64,000 nt of DNA from Verticillium longisporum (Eukaryota; Ascomycota; Sordariomycetes; Glomerellales; Plectosphaerellaceae), in the NCBI GenBank assembly GCA_019188255.1, contig JAETXT010000010.1, positions 3,038,001 through 3,102,000 on the forward strand, in the 5' to 3' direction. Shown one piece after another: positions 27,201 through 41,200 of this stretch (position 1 is its first letter; every line of letters begins with the position of its first letter). Under the pieces are notes generated by a model, which was given only the letters and a program-made list of their open reading frames with translations, did no database searches and was not told the DNA's origin. Made by a program: the position numbers and the translations under genes.

Positions 27201-30106
27201 GATTAAACGTTAAAGGAGTAATTATATTACTTAAAAGAAGTAGAATTCTTATATAATAATAATATATATAATATTATTAGAATCTTATTATTTAAAGCCC
27301 TATATAAGTATTACCTTAGAATAATTAATTATATAGCCCTAAAAAAGGATATAAAGGTCTAAAATATAAAAGAAAGGATCGAGAAGATTATAATTATTTA
27401 CTAAATTATTAATAAAAATTAATAATATATAATATATACTTAAGCCTTCTATTATAATAAGAGGTATATATTAAAAACCTTTAATATTAAGGATATTATA
27501 AAGCTTTCTATTAAGAACTTCTAATTTAAAGTAGACTAGAAGCTAATATTATAATATATCTAAGTCTAAATTATAAAATAAATAAATAAATAAGCTTATT
27601 ATATAAGATTCTTTAAAATTTATTCTAGAATATATAATATCTTCTTTATCTCTTCCCTTAAATTATAATACGATAGCTAAATTAATACTAAATAATTAGC
27701 TTATTTCCTTATATTAGAGGATAAATAGGATAAATAAGAAATGGAAGATATTATATTTTATAAAAAGGATTAAAAGTAAAGGTTCTATTTAGTAAAATAG
27801 GCTAAATAATTAATAAAATATAATATTTAAGAATTTAAAAATTACCTTAAAAATATAATATAAACCTTAAAAAGGTATTAAAAGTATTAAAAGTATAAAT
27901 ATAAATAATTAAATAAATAATTAAATTCCTAAATTAATTATTAATAAATTATTATATAAAGAAAATAAGAAAATAAAAATAGAATTCTAATATTAAGCTT
28001 TAATAATACTATTAATATATTAATTAAATAATATAATAGCGCTTTATAGCTATTATTATTAGAATATTAATTCCCTTTTATCTTTATTTAAATAAAGGAA
28101 ATATTATTTTAAATTATCTATTTTAATTAAACGCTTAATAATTAACTTATTAATATTCTTTTTATTATTATTATTATTATTTTCTTTATTATTATTAATA
28201 ATTTATATAATCTTCTAAGGAATCGATTAAGTTCTCTTTATTAAATAGTTAAAGGCTAGAGCTTAAGTAAAGCGCTTAGCTAACCCCTTTAAAGTAATAA
28301 TAGCTTTAGAAATAAGGGTTTAAGTTATAAGTATTTCCTTAAGAGCTTTAGAATTATTAACGATATAATAGAGCTCCTTTTAAGCTTTATAGATATAAGC
28401 CTTAATATTAATTACTTTCTTCTCCTTAATAGCTATAAACTTAATAGCTTTCTTTATTATTTTATATTCTTGTATTTCTTTCTTTTTTATAATTATAGCC
28501 TCTTTCTTAATAATAATACTCTCCTTCTCGTTTATAATAGAAGCTATAATAATATTAATATTTTTTAAAGATATAAGAGGATAATTAGCTAATAAGGGTA
28601 TAGCTTAAGTAATAAACGCTTTAAAGATATAAATAGATAGGACTATCGCTATTAAAGGTATCTATTAATAGATTAATAAGCTTAAAGTTAATAAGAAGTT
28701 TAGGGTAGCTATAGATTAATTTAATTATATCCTCGCTATTTAGAGGGTAATCGTATAAATCGATATATAGATAGAAAAGAGCGAGTTTAAGAATATTAGC
28801 CTCTTAATAATAAATAATATAGCTAAGTTAGCGAATAGCGATAGCTTCTTTAAGGGCCTTATAATTTAAAGGCTAAACTTATTAAAGAAGATTTAATTAA
28901 TAAAAGGATATAAAATAAAAAGCTAAGAAATTTATAGATTAATAAAGCTAAAGAGATAATAATAAATATATAGAGGATATCTTAATAAATAGATATTATA
29001 TAATTAATAAAGGGGAACCTAAAAGTTTAAATATAACCTATAATATTATAAAAATAGTTATTATTAATTAAATCGATAATAATTTCCAATATTTTCTTAA
29101 AATATTTAATTATTTTAGTAAAATAGGAGAAATAATAAATATATTATTTTAATAAATAATTATATAGGGTCGTACCCTTAATAATATATATTTAATTATA
29201 GACTTCTTATTAAATAAATTAAATAACCCTATAAAAGGGCTTAAAGATCTATAATTATTAATTAATATAATTAAAAGATTTAGCGAATTTATAATAAAAT
29301 AAGCGCTTTTATTAAATTTATAGGTAATATATTTAATATTAGAATATCTAGCTATATATTTAATATCTAGCTAAGAAGCGAGTTTACTAAAATAGTATTT
29401 ATATAAGGGGTTCCTAGCCTTAGTATTAAGAAGCTAGTAATTATAGGCCTAAGCTAGCTAAGGATTATATAAATATATTTTATCGAAATAGAAAGTAATA
29501 TCTAATATATTAACGATTAAATAAAAAGATTAAAATAATTAAGGAGAAATATAGGATTAAATAGATAAAACGGGAATATAGTAAATTATAATAATATCGA
29601 TTATTAAAAAGAAACTAAGGATAGCGAGATCTAGGAGAATTATAAACGTAATAAAGAGAACCTTAAAAAATAAATATAATAAACTATTATTTATAAATTA
29701 ATAGTAAGGACTATTCTATATTATTACCTACTTCTAGGCTATTATTAATATTATTATTATTATAATTTCTATAATATATCTAACCTAACTCTATATTATA
29801 GCTATATTAAGGAATAAAGCTTAAAAGATAATATATTAAGGTACTAAGATATATTAGCGAAAGTATTACGAGTTCTAAGGACTAGACCTCTAGGAGGGGA
29901 GGCAATATAAGGAGTTAGACGTTAGGAACCTAACCTTTATTTATATTATCGTAGATACTTTAGCAATAAGCCTAAATTAAAAAGGAGAAATCGAGGCTAT
30001 ACTCGATAGCCTTAATAAATTAAAGTTAATATAATAGCTTACTAATTATTCGCTAATCTAATTACTTTCCCTAATCTAGGTAGGCCCTTAGCCTAATACC
30101 TTTATA
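24252..30106 (+). mobile_element. Family A gypsy element A7, 5'-truncated
   Basis: Plus-strand element lacking 5' LTR and gag. It starts abruptly in the region that corresponds to about 12,228 in A1 (before reverse transcriptase). It keeps RT (about 24,950-25,400), RNase H, integrase, chromodomain (about 27,720-27,850), the 1.9-kb tail (28,000-29,890, with the antisense frame on the minus strand), polypurine tract and 3' LTR 29906-30106. The right flank begins ATTAT and continues as the tail of minus-strand A8. All frames are RIPed. Confidence 0.84.
29906..30106 (+). repeat. 3' LTR of A7 (family A LTR, 201 bp)
   Basis: Same LTR with a 4-bp internal duplication near its right end (TAGG repeated at about 30,077-30,084), giving 201 instead of 197 bp. 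A polypurine tract (aggaggggaggcaa) abuts it on the left; it keeps one CA that is TA elsewhere. Confidence 0.9.
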
Positions 30107-30111
30107 ATTAT

Positions 30112-31151
30112 TTACTATTAAAAGGCTAATACTCTTAAATTCGCTTTTTTCTATTTATATATTCATTTATATAATTACCCTCTAAATAGCGAGGATATAA
30201 TTAAACTAATCTATAACCGCCTTAATCTTCTTATTAACTTTAAGCTTATCGATTTATTAATAAATACCTTTAATAATAATAATCCTATTTATTTATATCT
30301 TTAAAGCATTTATTACTTAAGCTATGCCCTTATTAATAAATTATCCTCTTATATCTTAAAAAATATTAATATTATTATAGCTTCTATTATAAGTAAGAAA
30401 GAGAGTATTATTATTAAGAAAGAGGCTATAGCTACGAAGAAGAAAGAAATAGAGGAGTATAAAGTAGTAGAGAAGGCTACTAAGCTTATAGCTATTAAGG
30501 AAAAGAAAGTAGTTAATATTAAGGCTTATATCTATAAAGCTTAAGAGGAGCTCTATTATATTATTAATAGTTCTAAGCTTTTTAAGGAAATATTAATAGC
30601 TTAAACCCCTATCTCTAAGGCTATTATTACCCTAAAAGGGTTAATTAAGCGCTCTACTCTAGCTCTAGCCCTTAGCTATTTAATAAAGAGAACTTAATCG
30701 ATTCCTTAGAAGATTATATAAATTATTAATAATAATAAAGAAAATAATAATAATAATAATAATAAGAATATTAATAAGCTAATTATTAAAGGTTTAATCG
30801 AAATAGATAATTTAAAATAATATTTCCTTTATTTAAATAAAGATAAAAAGGAATTAATATCTTAATAATAATAGCTATAAAGCGCTATTATATTATTTAA
30901 TTAATATATTAATAATATTATTAAGGCTTAATATTAACGTTCTATTTTTATTTCCTTATTTTTCTTATATAATAATTTATTAATAATTAATTTAGGATTT
31001 TAATTATTTATCCTATTATTTATATTTATATTTCTAATACTTCTAATACCTTTTTAAAATTTATATTATATTTTCGAGATAGCTTTTAAGTTCCTAAGTA
31101 TTATATTCTATTAACTATTTAGCCTATTTTACTAAATAGAACCTTTACCCT
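30112..31151 (-). mobile_element. Family A gypsy fragment A8, host of A7
   Basis: Tail and chromodomain part of a minus-strand element. The plus strand shows the antisense frame to about 30,862, with its Lys/Ala-rich stretch and the Asn-rich AAT/ATA repeat. The complement of the chromodomain (tactaaatagaaccttt) reaches about 31,146, where A6 begins. The rest of A8 is not found directly beside either end. Confidence 0.78.
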
Positions 31152-31348
31152 TATAAAGGTATAGGGCTAAGGGCCTAGATTAGGGAAAGTAATTAGATTA
31201 GCGAATAATTAGTAAATTATTATATTAACTTTAATTTATCGAGGTTATCGAGTATAGCCTCGACTTCTCCTTTTAAACTAAGGCTTATTACTAAAGCGTC
31301 TATAATAATATAAATAAAGGTTAAGTTCCTAATATCTAATTCCTTATA
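31152..31348 (-). repeat. 3' LTR of A6 (family A LTR, 197 bp)
   Basis: TATAAAGG to TTCCTTATA on the + strand, followed by the complement of the polypurine tract. Confidence 0.92.
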
Positions 31349-34300
31349 TTACCTCCCCTCCTAGAGGTCTAATCCCTAGAACTTATAATACCTTCGCTAA
31401 TACGTCTTAGTACTTTAACGTATTACTTCTTAAGCCTTATTCCCCTATATAGCTATAACGTAGAGCTAGGTTAAATATATTATAGAAATTATAATAATAA
31501 TAATATTAATAATAGCTTAGAAATAGGTAATAATATAAAATAATCCTTATTATTAATTTATAAATAATAGTTTATTATATCTATTTTATAAAATTCTCTC
31601 TATTATATTTATAACTCTCCTAGATCTCGCTATCCTTAGCTTCTTTTAATAATCGATATTCCTATAATTTATCGTATTCCTATTTTATTTATTTAATCCT
31701 ATATCTATCCTTAAATATCTTAACTATTCCGTTTAATTACTATAATATTAGATATTACCTTTTATTTCGATAAAATATATTTATATAATCCTTAATTAGC
31801 TTAGGCCTACGATCGCTAGCTTCTTAATACTAAGGCCGGGAACCTCTTATATAAATACTATTTTAGTAAACTCGCTTTATAACTAGATATCGAGTATATA
31901 GCTAGATATTCTAATATTAAGTATATTACCTATAAGTTTAATAAAAGCGCTTATTTTATTATAAGTTCGCTAAATCTTTTAATTATATTAATTAATAATT
32001 ATAGATCCTTTAAGCCCTTTTATAGGGTTATTTAATTTATTTAATAAAAGGTCTATAATTAAATATATATTAATAAAAGTATAACTTTATATAATTATTT
32101 ATCGAAATAGTATATTTATTATCTCTCCTATTTTATTAAAATAATTAAATATTTTAAGAAAATATTAGAAATTATTATTAATTTAGCTAATAATAACCGT
32201 TTTTATAATATTATAAATTATATTTAAACTTTTAAATTCCTTTTAATTAATTATATAATATCTATTTACTAAAATATCTTTAATATATTTATTATTATCT
32301 CTCTAGCTTTATTAATTTATAAATTTCTTAGCCTTTTATTTTATATCCTTTTATTAATTAAATCTTCTTTAATAGGTTTAGCTTTTAAGCTATAAAGCTT
32401 TTAAAGAAGCTATTATTATTTATTAACTTAGATATATTATTTATTATTAAGAGGCTAATATCCTTAAGCTTACCTTATTCTATCTATATATCGATTTATA
32501 TAATTATCCTTTAAATAGCGAAAATATTATTAAATTAGTCTATAATTACCTTAAACTTCCTATTAATCCTAAGCTTATCGATCTATTAATAAATACCCTT
32601 AATAATAATAGCCTTATTCGCTTACGCCTTTAAGGCGCTTATTACCTAAGCTATACCTTTATTAGCTAATCGTCTTCTTATATATTAAAGAATATTAATA
32701 TTATTATAGCTTCTATTATAAATAAGAAAGAGAATATTATTATTAAGAAGGAGGTAATAGCTATAAAGAAGAAAGAGATAAAAGAATATAAAATAATAGA
32801 GAAAGCCGCTAAGCTTATAGCTATTAAGGAGAAGAAAATAGCTAATATTAAAACTTATATTTATAAAGCTTAAACGGAGCTCTACTATATCGCTAATAAT
32901 TGTAAAGCTTTTAAGGAAGTATTAATAGCTCGAACCCTTACTTTTATAGCTATTATTACTCTGAAGGGGTCGGCTAAGTACTCTATTCTAGCTCTAGCCC
33001 TTAGCTATTTAACGAAGAGAACTCGATTAACTCCTCGGAAGACTATATAAGTTATTAATAATAATAAAGAAAGTAATAATAATAATAATAATAAGAGTAT
33101 TAATAAGCTAATTATTAAAAGTTTAATCGAAATAAATAACTTAAAATAATATTTCTTTTATTTAAATAAAGATAAAAAGGAATTAATATCTTAATAATAA
33201 TAATTATAAAGTATTATTATATTATTTAATTAATATATTAATAATATTATTAAAGCTAAATATTAAAGTTCTATTTTTATTTTCGTATTTTCCTTATATA
33301 ATAATTTATTTATAATTAATTTAAGAATTTAATTATTTATCTTATTATTTATATCTATATTTTTAATACTTTTAATACCTTTTTAAGGTTTATATTATAT
33401 TTTTAAAATAGCTTTTAAGTTCTTAAGTATTATATTCTATTAGCTATTTAGCCTATTTTACTAAATAGAACCTTTACCTTTAATCCTTTTTATAGGATAT
33501 AATATCTTTAATTTCCTATTTATCCTATTTATCCTTTAATATAGGAAAATAAGCCGATTATTTAGTATTAATTTAATAATCGTATTATAGCTCTAAAAAA
33601 GAGATAGGGAAGATATTATATATTCTAAAATAAATCTCGGGAAATATTATATAATAAGCTTATTCGCTTACTTATTCTATAATCTAGATTTAGATATATT
33701 ATAATATTAGCTTTTAATCCGCTTTAAACTGAAAATTCTTAATAGAAAGCCTTATAACGTCCTTAATATTAAAGGTTTTTAATATATACCTCTTATCGTA
33801 ATAGAAGGCTTAAGTACGTATTACGTATTATTAGTTTTCATTAATTATTTAATAAATAATTATAATCTTCTCGATCCTTTCTTTTATATTTTAGACCTTT
33901 ATATCCTTTCTTAAAGCTATATAATTAATTATTCTAAGGTAATACCTATATAGGGCTTTAAATAAAGAGATATTAATAATACTATATATACTATTATTAT
34001 ATAAGAACTTTACTTCTTTTAAATAATATAGTTATTCTTTTAGCGCTTAATCGCTAATATAATAAAGGTATTTTTCTAGTATTTAATAGGTTCTCTCTAT
34101 CTATTTATCTATTTAAGGGTAATAAATAATAGAGAAGCGGTATCGAATTACTCTCTTTTAATAGAATTCCTCCTAGAATTTACTTATAAAGAATTTATCT
34201 CTATCGCTTATTATACCCTCTAAGCTCCTAAACCTATACTCTATTTCCTTATAGAGGATCGTACTTAGGCTAGCGGCTATTAGTATTTTATATATAGCTA

Positions 34301-37300
34301 GGAACCGGGTAGCCTTTATAAATTAGTCTACGATTATAAAGATAGAATTATATTCTAAGCTATTAGCCTTTAATATAGGGCTTAAGCTTATAATAAAGTC
34401 TAAAGATATTTCTTAGAAAAGATAGGATAGAAGTAATAATAATTATAGCTTCCTATATAGTCTATATTAAGGTACTTAAATCCTTTAATATATTAGGTAT
34501 TTAGCGATATAATAATAGATATTAATAGATATATTTTCTTAATAGAACTTCCTTATTAATAGCTTAAAGGTCTTATTTACCCTTATATATCCTATTTAAG
34601 GGTTATTATAATATTATTTAAATAGCTCCTTATAGAGCGTTCCTTATATAGGGATAATTAATCGTCCCTTAAAGAGGAGGGTACTTTAACTATCTATAAT
34701 ATAACTTTCCCTTCTTCTAGCTTATTAGTTTATATTCTCCTTCTAAAAAAAGTATCCTAGGTTAATAGCCTATAATCCTCTAACTAAATCCTTAAATTCT
34801 AAAGTAGAGGTAGGCTTTAATATTATTTCATTCTTTATAAGCTCTTTTATAATAAAATATAGAATATATTAATCTAGAATAATAACCTTAAACTCTATTA
34901 ATTCCTTAAACCCTTTTCTAATCCTTTAACGAATCGCTATTAACTTTCTAGCCTTAGCTTCTTAGCTTCGAGGATAAGAAGAAGCTTTCTTCTCTACTTT
35001 ATTTATTATAATAGCGTAAATATATATTACCCTTTACTTAAAAAGTAAAGGCCCCCTTTCCCTAGAGCTATAATATCTTCTTAATATAGGGATAGGCTTC
35101 TATCCTTATAGTATTGCCCGGATAGCTTAGATATAAGCTCTATTTATAGTATCCTTTAGCTTTATTTTTATAATAATTCGCTTACTATCTATAATTAAGT
35201 CTTCTATTAATTATAGCTTTTTAGATAATATAAGGAATATATTACTTATTAATACTTATTCTCCTATATAATCTAATCGTCTTAAGAGATTATTAGCTAG
35301 GTTTATAACCCTAGGTTAATATTAAATTTCGAAATTAAAAGATACTAATTAATATATTTACTATATAAGCTTTCCTTAAAGGTCTCTAGCTAAGGCTTAT
35401 ATAATACCCTTAAGGGCTTAATAATTAATTAATATTATAAAGACTTAATTTATACCTTCGAGGTAATAGTACTAATATTCTAGGCTTTCTATTATTATAA
35501 ATAATTCTTATTATTTAATCCTTTATTATTATTCTATTAATAAAAGCTTTTATAAATAATAAACGATAAATCTCTAATTATTCTTATATTTTTAGCTAAG
35601 GATCCCTAAGATAATATTATTTAATATATTAATCTTAATCTAACCTTCGAATATATAATCCTAATATTATAAAATCGTAATAATAATAAAAGTAAGCTTT
35701 AATACTTTATACGCTTTCTATACTTTAAATAATTATTTAAATAATCCTTTCTTAACCTTTATAATACTTCCTTTTAATAGTATTAATAAAGGTATTATTA
35801 TCTTAGAATATCCTTTAATAAACCGTTAATAGAAGTTAGCGAATCCTAGGAATATTTATATATCCTTAAAAGATTTAGGGGGTTATTAATTAATAATTAC
35901 TTAGATATAATTTAGATCTATAATTATACTTTCCTTAGAGATAATAAACTTAAGGAATTCTACTTTATCCTAATAGAATAAGTATTTTAATTATTTTATA
36001 AAGAGCTTAAAGTCTCGAAATCTTTTAAGGATTTATTAAAAGTAAGCTATATACTCCTCCTTTATTCTCGAATAAATTAAAATATTATTTAAATAAATAA
36101 TATAGAAATCGTTTAATAATCTAGTAAATATTTAGTAAATATATATTTAGAATATAATAAAAGTATTTATAAGCTTAAATAATATTATAATATATTTATA
36201 ATATCTATATCGAGTTTAGAATATAATTTTCTATTAATTATTCTCTTTAATATAAATCTAATAATAAATATCCTAAATATCTATTTTAAAGAAGTATTTT
36301 ACTTTAATTAAACGATCTAAAAGTTCGTTTATTAAAAAGAATAAATATTAATTCTTTATAATTAATTATAATTAAACCCCGATAATCGATATATAAGTAT
36401 AAACTCTTATCCTTCTTTAATATAAATAATATTAAAGCCTTTATAGGATTAATAGATTTCTTAATTCTCTTTATAGCCTCTTTTTCTATTATATAGTAAT
36501 AGAGCTCTTCTAGCTATTTCTAGGATAATAAATAGATTAATTTATAAAAAGGTTTAGCCCCTTCTTTTAAGTTTATTAAATACTCTATATCTTTTAATAT
36601 TAATAATTCTTTTACTAAATCTTCGGAGAATATATTTTTAAATTCTATAAATTCTAAAAGGAGCGCTTTAATTTATTTATTATTAAAAAAAGGCTTATCG
36701 ATAATAGGAATTATTATATTAAATATTATAGCTATTATTTAAACAATATATACAATATAAGCTTTAGCTTTATTTTCGATTATTATCTTTATAAACTCCT
36801 TAAAGTCTATATTAAATATATAGCCCTAAGTAAAGGATCGAGTAATAGTATTTATTTAAATATTTTCCTTATTTATATTATTATTAAATAGAAGGATATA
36901 CCTTAACCCTTTAAGTCGCTCTATATATATAAATAATTAATATAATAATTAAAGTCGATTTTATATATCTAGTAAATAGAATAAAAGGGCTAATAATCTA
37001 TAGCTATTTACTATCTATTTATTAAATGTTTATAATTTAGGAGCTTCTATACTTTCTATTTCTTATAGCTTTAATAATTAAATAAAGGTAGGATTAATAA
37101 TATCTATAATAATATTAATATCTAAATTAATAGAGAATTTAATTTCCTTATTTTATTATATAATAATCGTTAATATTTTCGTAGTTTTCTTAATATTTAT
37201 TTTTAATATAGTATTCTTTAGGTTAGAACTTATATTAAATCGTTTTCCGAGAATTCTATTATATAGATACCCTTAAACTTAAGTAATTAGATATCAATAA

Positions 37301-38527
37301 TTATAGCCTTTAGCCTTTATAGCTTAAGCTAAATATAATTCTATATTTAATATTTTAGCTTATTATAATAGAAGTATATATTAGATAGTATTATAGGGGT
37401 AATATTTTAATTATTTAATAATATTCTTATAAAGTAAAGGTTTAAGTTTCTTATTTACTTTAATATAATACCTCTATTATAATAAGAGGAACGACTTCGC
37501 TTTATTAATAATTAATCTTATAGGGCTTCTCTCTTCGAGGCCTTATAGCTAAAAGTAATATTATAAAGTTCGCTCTAAGGTAATTAAGAATAAATTCGCT
37601 TCTTATTTTCTTATTATTTATTCTACGATTTATTAATATCTTATACTTATTAAGCTTTATATATAATTATTTTAATATCCTCGATAATAATATAATATTC
37701 TATTAATTTATCTTTTATAAAATAAAGGAATTATTAGAAAGATTTAAAAATATATTGTTTATTATAATCTATATTTTCGCTAAATAATTAGTCAATATTC
37801 TCTTAATAATTAAAGAAGAGAAGAAAGGAGATATCCTTATTTCCTTAAAAATAGAATAAGTATAATTATTCTTAATAAGCTAAGTTTTATAGGTCTTTTA
37901 ATAAATACTCTTATTTTATAAAGCTTTAGAAATCTTTTTAATAAATATTTATATCATCTTTATTAAAGTCCTCTTTATAGATTATTTTAAGGTTTTAAGT
38001 ATAATTTTATTATATTATTTATAAAATATAAATAAGTTTTATTATTAAATATTCTACGATTTAGGCTATATTTATATTAAATTAAAAAGCGTTTTTAGCC
38101 TCGATTATAATAAATTAATTATCGATTTAAATAATAATAATATCTTTTTCGAATATTTTATAATTATAAATAAATAATTTATCGTAATTCTTTATAATAA
38201 AAGTATATTTAGTAAAATATTAAATTAAGAGGTTATTCTTATATCTCTATTTATAGAGTTTATAGATTAAGGCTTAAAGGATTTATATTTATAGTTTAGC
38301 TTAGATAGTTTATTTATTAATATTTCGATAATAGTTTTCTAGAGAAGATCCTAGTTTAGGTATAATCTTCTTATTATAATTACCCTTTAATAATTCTAAT
38401 AATATTCTTATTAATTTATCTTTAAAATAATATTTATTATAATAAATAGTTTACTTTTAAATTCTAATATACTTTAATTAATCGATTATTTAGCTTAATT
38501 TAATTATAAATTATAGAAGTTAAAGAA

Positions 38528-38724
38528 TATAAAGGTATTAAGCTAAGGGCCTAGATAAGGGAAAATAATTAGATTAGCCAATAATTAATAAACTATTATA
38601 TTTACTTTAATTTATCGAGGCTATTAAATATAGCCTTAATTTCTCTTTTTAAACTTAGGCTTATCGCTAAAGTATCTACGATAATACGAATAGGGGTTAG
38701 GTTCTTAACGTCTAACTCTTTATA
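38528..38724 (-). repeat. 5' LTR of A6 (family A LTR, 197 bp)
   Basis: TATAAAGG to CTCTTTATA on the + strand, with primer-site and gag sequence of A6 on its left. Confidence 0.92.
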
Positions 38725-39792
38725 ATACCCTAACTCTTTAGGTCGCTCTATATATATAAATAACTAATATAGTAATTAGGGTCGATTTTATATATCTAGT
38801 AAATAGAATAAGAGAGCGAATAATCTATAGCTATTCGCTATCTATTTATTAAATATTTATAATTTAAGAGCTTCTATACTTTCTATTTCTTATAGCTTTA
38901 ATAGCTAAATAAGGGTAGGATTAATAATATCTATAATAGCGCTAATATCTAAGTTAATAGAGAATTTAATTTCCCTATTTTATTATATAATAATCGCTAA
39001 TACCTTTATAGTTTTCTTAATATTTATTTTTAATATAATATTCTTTAGATCGGAATTTACGCTAAATCGTTTTCTAAGAATTCTATTATATAAATACCCT
39101 TAAACTTAAGTAATTAGATATTAATAATTATAGCTTCTAGCCTTTATAGTTTAAGCTAAGTATAATTCTATATTTAATACCTTAGCTTATTATAATAGAA
39201 GTATATATTAGATAATATTATCGAGGTAGTATTTTAGCTATTTAATAGTATTCTTATAGGGTAAGGGTTTAGGTTTCTTGCTTATTTTAGCGTAATATTT
39301 CTATTATAATAAGAGGAACGACTTTATTTTATTAACGATTAATCCTATAAAGCTTCTCTCTTCGAGGCCCTATAGCTAAGGGCAGTATTATAGGGTTCGC
39401 CTTAAGCTAATTAAGAATAGGTTCGCTTTTTACTTTCTTATTATTTATTTTATAATTTATTAACGTCTTATATTTATTAAGCTTTATATATAATTACTTT
39501 AATATCCTTAATAGGAATATAATATTCTATTAATTTATCCCTTATAAAGTAAAGGAATTATTCGAAATACCTAAAAATATATTCTTCGCTATAATTTATA
39601 TTTTTATTAAATAATTAATAGATATTCTCTTAATAATTAAAGAAAATAAAAAAGGAGATATCTTTATTTCCTTAGAAATAGAGTAAGTATAATTATTCTT
39701 AATAAATTAAATTTTATAAATCTTTTAATAAATACTCTTATTTTATAAAGCTTTAGAAATCTTCTTAATAAATATTTATATTATCTTTATTA
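38725..39792 (-). mobile_element. Family A gypsy fragment A9
   Basis: Minus-strand piece running from just upstream of RT through gag, matching the part of A2 at about 7,310-8,370. It is cut at 39,792 by the copia element C1. The expected continuation of gag and 5' LTR is not found on the far side of C1 at 49,982. Confidence 0.78.
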
Positions 39793-39945
39793 TATTAGCG
39801 GTCTAAGGAGGAAAAAGTATTATATTAGGAAGCTATTCTCCAGGGTAGGAGGGTGCCTAGAACTAAGCTATAGGAGGGAGGTGCTAGGGCATAGGCTACC
39901 TAGCATTAGGTGACCGCTAGAAGCCCTAGGCGAATACTACTAATA
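39793..39945 (-). repeat. 3' LTR of C1 (family C LTR, 153 bp)
   Basis: TATTAGCGGTC to ACTACTAATA on the + strand. It contains less-mutated islands (gggtgcc, ggtgaccgc) and a 6-bp extra stretch (ggagggaggtgc) not present in the other three copies. Confidence 0.88.
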
Positions 39946-40899
39946 CCCCCCTATAGGTACTATCTAAGGCGTATTAGCTATTAGGTCTATAAGAGTCCCC
40001 GTAGGTACCTCGTAATAGGCGTCTTTCCTAATCCTAATACTCTAAAAATATAATCTCCTAGCTAATTAGAAGCCTAGGATTAATATAATAATAGTAGCTA
40101 ATTTAATTTACGTTAATAAAGCGTAATTAGCGAGTAAATTCTACGTACTTCTCGAGGCTAAGGCCCTTTATAAGTCTATTAGTAAGTATTTTAATAGAAA
40201 GTATATAGCGAAGCTTAAAATCGCTTATAGTAATATATTCCTAAACCTATTTATATCGAATATCGATATAGCGAGTACGTATAGTATTAATAGGGTTAAA
40301 AGTAATTACTAGAGTATTCTAGCTATCTATTAATAAGATAAGGGGCCTCGGAATCCGTACTTTAAAGGCTATTATAATATCCTTAATCTAGTTTAGAGTA
40401 ATACTTATAAGAGTAAGATTAATAAATTTAGCCTCTAAGGTATTAAGAATAATGAATTACTATTTACGCGATTTCCAGGCTATAGGGCTATTAATAAAGA
40501 AAACTATATATCCTCCTATAGAAGTATAACTATAATAATCGCTATACGAGGCATTATTTATAGTAAAGAGCTTAACGTTAATATTCTTATAATATTTAAT
40601 TCTAAGTAAGAGGGTGCTTTTAAAGTAGTAAAATATATACTTAATAGCTATAAAGTACTTATTAATTAATCTACTATTCCCTTTATAGAGCTTTAAGACG
40701 TTAAAGCTAATATTAAGGTAAGTATTATAGCTAAGATAGTTAAGAGTACCCGTTATCTCTTAATATTTCTTTAATATTTAAGGGTTATATAAAGTAATAT
40801 CTATAAGAGGAAGTAAAGAGCTTAAGGCCTAAGGGGTCTTAATTAGATTAGCCTTATTAAAGCTAAAATATTATAATATCTTTTAAGTATATTTATATT

Positions 40900-41200
40900 A
40901 ATAAAATAAAGTAAAGCCCTTCTTAGTATTATAAGTAATTTATATATTAATAAATTTATTAATAATTAATATTTCCTTAAAATTATAGACTAATTTTAAT
41001 ATCTAGATAGCTCCTTTAATAGCCTTAGTAGAAAGCTTAGTAATAATAATATTATTAGTATATACTAATAGGATAACTCTAGTATATTTATTATTTAAGA
41101 GATATAGGTTCTCTATAATATAAGTATAGCCTAGTTTATTTAATTTCTTAAATAGGAATTAAAACTATTAAAGGGGAGCTTCGTAAAGCCTATAAAGGGC
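40900..41200 (-). pseudogene. Reverse transcriptase core of copia element C1
   Basis: The minus strand, corrected for RIP, reads ALYGAPLQW near 41,190-41,160, then a LLVY segment and the catalytic box at 41062-41051. The box now reads Tyr-Thr-Asn-Asn in place of the Tyr-Val/Thr-Asp-Asp of active copia polymerases. This motif pair identifies Ty1/copia rather than gypsy. C2 has the same box at 44953-44942 as Tyr-Ile-Asn-Asn. Confidence 0.8.

Larger units (their letters stand above)
31152..38724 (-). mobile_element. Family A gypsy element A6, full length, flanks do not match
   Basis: Minus-strand element of 7,573 bp with 3' LTR 31152-31348, complement of the polypurine tract at 31,349-31,364, tail with antisense frame on the + strand (about 31,570-33,200), chromodomain (about 33,560-33,440), integrase, RNase H, RT (about 36,300-35,600), protease, gag and 5' LTR 38528-38724. 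Unlike A1 and A2, the flanks disagree: the left side is chromodomain sequence (ACCCT at 31147-31151), the right side is sequence upstream of RT (ATACC at 38725-38729). A single insertion cannot give this, so the copy is likely a recombinant of two insertions. Confidence 0.88.
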
